64,000 bases of DNA from assembly GCF_019956415.1 (NCBI RefSeq), contig NZ_JAHBDK010000075.1, forward strand, positions 158,581 through 222,580, given 5' to 3'. Each line of letters begins with the position of its first letter. Position 1 is the stretch's first letter. The notes under the pieces are model-generated. The model worked only from the letters and a program-made list of their open reading frames with translations. It ran no database searches and was not told the DNA's origin. A program made the position numbers and the translations under genes. This DNA comes from Pseudomonas sp. GL-B-19 (GTDB lineage: Bacteria > Pseudomonadota > Gammaproteobacteria > Pseudomonadales > Pseudomonadaceae). Below, piece after piece: positions 61,616 through 64,000 of this stretch.

Positions 61616-62740
61616 TCAAACTCCCTTTTTGTTGCTGGCAGGCGCCGCGTATTGCGGCATGGTGATGCAAGCAACGTTGCCACCACCAAGGAGGATCTCC
61701 CGGGAGTTTTCAATGCCGACGATTTTGTGCTGCGGGAACAGCTCGGCGAGGGTCGCCATGGCGGCCTGATCGTTGCGGTCACCGAACAACGGCACCACGA
61801 TCGATGTATTGCCGGCGTAGTAGTTGATGTACGACGCGCAGATTTGCGTCCCGGCCTGACGCGTGTGCGTGCTGTCTTGCTGATCCAGGCCTTCGGCTTC
61901 TTCGGCGGTCCACTCCAGCACGTCCGGTTGCGGCAGTTTGTGCACGATCAGCTCGCGGCCACGGCTGTCGCGGGTGCTGCGCAGGATGTCGTAGGCCTCC
62001 TGATAGATTTCCCACTGCGGGTCATCGCGGTTGTCGGTCCATTGCAGCACCACTTCGCCGGGACGCACGAAACAGGCGAGGTCATCGACGTGACCGTCGG
62101 TTTCGTCGAATTTGCAGCCCCGAGGTAGCCAGATGATTTGCTCGGCGCCGAGGTAATCGGTCAGGCGTCGCGTGACTTCATCCTTGCCCAAATGCTGGTT
62201 GCGATTGCGGTTGAGCAGGCATTGCTCAGTGGTGAGGATGCTGCCTTCACCGTCACTCTGGATCCCGCCCAGCTCGGCGATCAGCGGCGCACGGTAACGG
62301 TCGAAACGTTCGATTTCGAGAACCTTGCTGGCGATCTGATCGTCCTTGTCCCACGGGTAGTACAAACCACCGTCGAGACCGCCGTAAGCGTTGAATTCGA
62401 AGTCGACACCGCGCACTTCACCGCTGTTGTCATTCACCACGAAGCACGGGCCGCTGTCGCGGAACCAGGTGTCGTTGCAGGTCATTTCCACCACACGTAC
62501 TTGCGGCGGCAACTGGCGGCGGGCCGTGGCGAACTGCGTGGCAGAGGCGCAAACGGTGACCGGTTCACTGTGCGAGATCGCGGTGACAATTTGCACCCAG
62601 ACTTTCTGCGCCGGCTTGGCGCCATTGCGCCACACGTCGGTTCGCTCCGGCCAGCCGAGCCAGCAACCGGACTTGGTTTCGAATTCGCCGGGCAAACGGA
62701 AACCGTCTTGTTTAGGGGTTGAATCGAGCAAACGTGCCAT
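61616..62740 (-). CDS. aguA: Agmatine deiminase
   Basis: The 374-residue guanidino-group-modifying enzyme converts agmatine to N-carbamoylputrescine, a step in arginine decarboxylase-dependent polyamine catabolism. MTCNDTWFRDSGPCFVV, KFDETDGHVDDLACFVRPG and ILLGGGNVACITMPQ are the family motifs, with the catalytic Cys at about 358 in the last. Next to it, GGGNIHCI is usual; here an Ala replaces the His. The ATG at 62740 follows GAGG. It forms an operon with the PotF-like gene. aguB is not in this window. Confidence 0.93.
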   Translation of the reverse strand: MARLLDSTPKQDGFRLPGEFETKSGCWLGWPERTDVWRNGAKPAQKVWVQIVTAISHSEPVTVCASATQFATARRQLPPQVRVVEMTCNDTWFRDSGPCFVVNDNSGEVRGVDFEFNAYGGLDGGLYYPWDKDDQIASKVLEIERFDRYRAPLIAELGGIQSDGEGSILTTEQCLLNRNRNQHLGKDEVTRRLTDYLGAEQIIWLPRGCKFDETDGHVDDLACFVRPGEVVLQWTDNRDDPQWEIYQEAYDILRSTRDSRGRELIVHKLPQPDVLEWTAEEAEGLDQQDSTHTRQAGTQICASYINYYAGNTSIVVPLFGDRNDQAAMATLAELFPQHKIVGIENSREILLGGGNVACITMPQYAAPASNKKGV

Positions 62741-62840
62741 GGTCAAACCTCATCAGCGGGGATTGGAATGACCACAGGCTAAGGTTGCTGGCGCCTTGCT
62801 CGCCAACGACGATTATTTCGGAACAGTTGAATTCAACTCA

Positions 62841-63725
62841 TCAATCGATCAGTTGATCGTTGAACCATTCCAGCATCTGCGCCACCGCCGGACGCTCCAG
62901 CCGCACTCGTTCGCACACCAGCGCGTATTGCCCGAGGGCGGTCATGCTGGAGGTGAACGGCCGGACCAGACGACCGCTGAGCAAATCTTCCTGTGCTGTC
63001 AGGTTATCGCCCATCGCCACGCCCTGCCCTTGGGCTGCCGCTTCCAGTGCGAGGCCGGCATGTGCGAAATACAACTGTCGCTCGGGGCGCTGGTCACCGG
63101 CATGGCTGGTCAGCCAGGCAGTCCAGGTCTTGCCGTCCTGGTCATCGTGCAGCAGGCAATGGCGTGCCAGATCCCTGGGCGCTTTGAGTGTGCCCTGATT
63201 GAACAGGCCGGGGCTGCACACCGGAAAGAACTGCAATGCCGGCAATGGCCTGACAAAGTACGCACTACTGTCCACCGGACCGGTGCCGTAGGTGATCGCC
63301 AAGTCGATGTCTTCCCCCGGCGCCGTTGCATCGATCGGTTGTTCGTACAGGTGCAAGGTGATGTGCGGATAGCGCGCGTAGAAATCCGTGAGGCGGCTCA
63401 TCAACCACTTTTGGGCCAGTTCGGCGGTAACAGCCAGACGCAACACCGCCAGCGATGACGGATCGCGCAACTCATCGCAGGCATCGCCGATCAGTTCAAA
63501 AGCCTGCTGCAAACTTTGCATCAGCCGCCCGGCAGCCATGGTCGGGCGAATCTGCCGGCCTTCGCGGATGAACAGCGAAACGCCCAAGTGTTCTTCGAGT
63601 TGGCGGATTTGGTGGCTGACAGCGCTGTCGGTGACACACAACTCAACGGCAGCCCGGCCGAAGTGCGCGTGGCGGGCGGCGCATTCGAAGGTTCGCAGTG
63701 CTGCCAGTGAAGGTAGTCGTCGCAT
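62841..63725 (-). CDS. LysR-family regulator (GcvA-like)
   Basis: The 294-residue regulator starts MRRLPSLAALRTFECAARHAHFGRAAVELCVTDSAVSHQI, the GcvA/AmpR-type opening, and has the effector domain from about 90. It is transcribed in the same direction as aguA, 100 bases upstream of it, so it may control the polyamine operon and could be co-transcribed. The effector is unknown. Confidence 0.9.
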   Translation of the reverse strand: MRRLPSLAALRTFECAARHAHFGRAAVELCVTDSAVSHQIRQLEEHLGVSLFIREGRQIRPTMAAGRLMQSLQQAFELIGDACDELRDPSSLAVLRLAVTAELAQKWLMSRLTDFYARYPHITLHLYEQPIDATAPGEDIDLAITYGTGPVDSSAYFVRPLPALQFFPVCSPGLFNQGTLKAPRDLARHCLLHDDQDGKTWTAWLTSHAGDQRPERQLYFAHAGLALEAAAQGQGVAMGDNLTAQEDLLSGRLVRPFTSSMTALGQYALVCERVRLERPAVAQMLEWFNDQLID

Positions 63726-63801
63726 GAGTCAGCCCCGGTGGTGAAGGCGCTCATGCTGCCTTGGCCATTAGCGGGCGTCCAGCAAGACCGCGTCATCGTT
63801 C

Positions 63802-63874
63802 ATCGCGAGCGAGCTCGGCTCCTACAGTTGATCTTCAGTGTTCACAAAACCAATGTAGGAGCCGGGCTTGCCCT
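63802..63874. repeat. REP-type inverted pair, degraded
   Basis: CATCGCGAGCGAGCTCGGCT at about 63801 and GTAGGAGCCGGGCTTGCCCT to about 63874 still pair in the TAGGAGCC core, but the outer parts have diverged. It lies upstream of the LysR gene, outside any coding region. Confidence 0.65.
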
Positions 63875-63905
63875 AATGCCGATCAGTTAAGCCATAACGC
63901 GATCC

Positions 63906-64000
63906 GTAGCAGCTGGCGAAGCCTGCGTTCGGCTGCGCAGCAGTCGTAAAACCTGAGTTTGCGGTCTTCCTGAAACACTGCATCGTCTGATTTCGCGACT
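63906..64000. repeat. Long-hairpin palindromic element, copy 4 (cut by window end)
   Basis: GTAGCAGCTGGCGAAGCCTG at 63906 is identical to the left arm of copy 2 for its first 20 bases, and the loop GCGGTCTTCCTGAAACAC is shared. The right arm begins CGACT at the window edge and continues outside. It is therefore of the copy 2 type. Confidence 0.85.

Noticed and set aside
1..64000. CRISPR array, tRNA, rRNA or complete insertion sequence
   Set aside because: No regularly spaced short repeats, tRNA cloverleaf, rRNA sequence or transposase gene was found by reading; the repeats present are REP pairs and long hairpins.

Overview
The window looks like chromosome of a fluorescens-group Pseudomonas. 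Three things point there: the high-GC coding style, seven REP-type palindromes with the GTAGGAGNGAGC...GCTCGCGA core, and a gene order (ldcA, dnaQ, rnhA, methyltransferase, gloB, mltD, five-gene peptide ABC transporter, fabI) that I recall as conserved in P. aeruginosa and relatives. The species call is inference from memory; no database was searched. No tRNA, rRNA, CRISPR array or complete transposon was seen.

Region 1 (1-22,000) is core genome: NAD kinase with its coupled phosphoesterase, a DUF1853 protein, an ArsB-type pump and an FMN reductase, a LysR/GNAT pair, lysine decarboxylase LdcA, DNA polymerase III epsilon, RNase HI, a methyltransferase, glyoxalase II, lytic transglycosylase MltD, the npp/yej peptide transporter with tandem binding proteins, and FabI.

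Region 2 (22,000-43,700) is mixed metabolic and accessory DNA: a LysR/VOC pair, a degenerate GGDEF protein, a periplasmic molybdopterin oxidoreductase with 2Fe-2S subunit and cytochrome c, a nitric-oxide-response pair (PpyR-like and NnrS) behind a sigma-54 promoter with three NorR-type sites, a 1219-residue toxin-like protein ending in a Fic motif that lies between an AraC regulator and a LysE exporter, a TctCBA tricarboxylate transporter, a sterol-desaturase-family enzyme, a MocR regulator with a divergent EamA exporter, and a DUF6124 gene behind a strongly structured leader.

Region 3 (44,000-57,300) is the most accessory part. One four-gene minus-strand cluster holds an APC permease, two NAD(P)-dependent dehydrogenases or epimerases and a PuuE-like deacetylase. 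One five-gene plus-strand operon (TIM barrel, 2-oxoglutarate/Fe(II) oxygenase, amino-acid binding protein, permease-ATPase fusion, atypical SDR) has a nuclease remnant on its left and a LysR remnant on its right, as expected of inserted DNA. I cannot assign the substrate of either.

Region 4 (57,300-64,000) returns to ordinary genes: a VOC protein, Ada, a PEP-mutase/isocitrate-lyase-family protein, an AlkA-like glycosylase, and a polyamine block (PotF-like binding protein, agmatine deiminase, LysR).

A second repeat family, about 130-147 bp with arms of 41-50 bp, occurs four times (8537, 13391, 27456, 63906). Its arms differ between copies but stay complementary within each copy. This and the DUF6124 leader are the strongest unexplained structures in the window.
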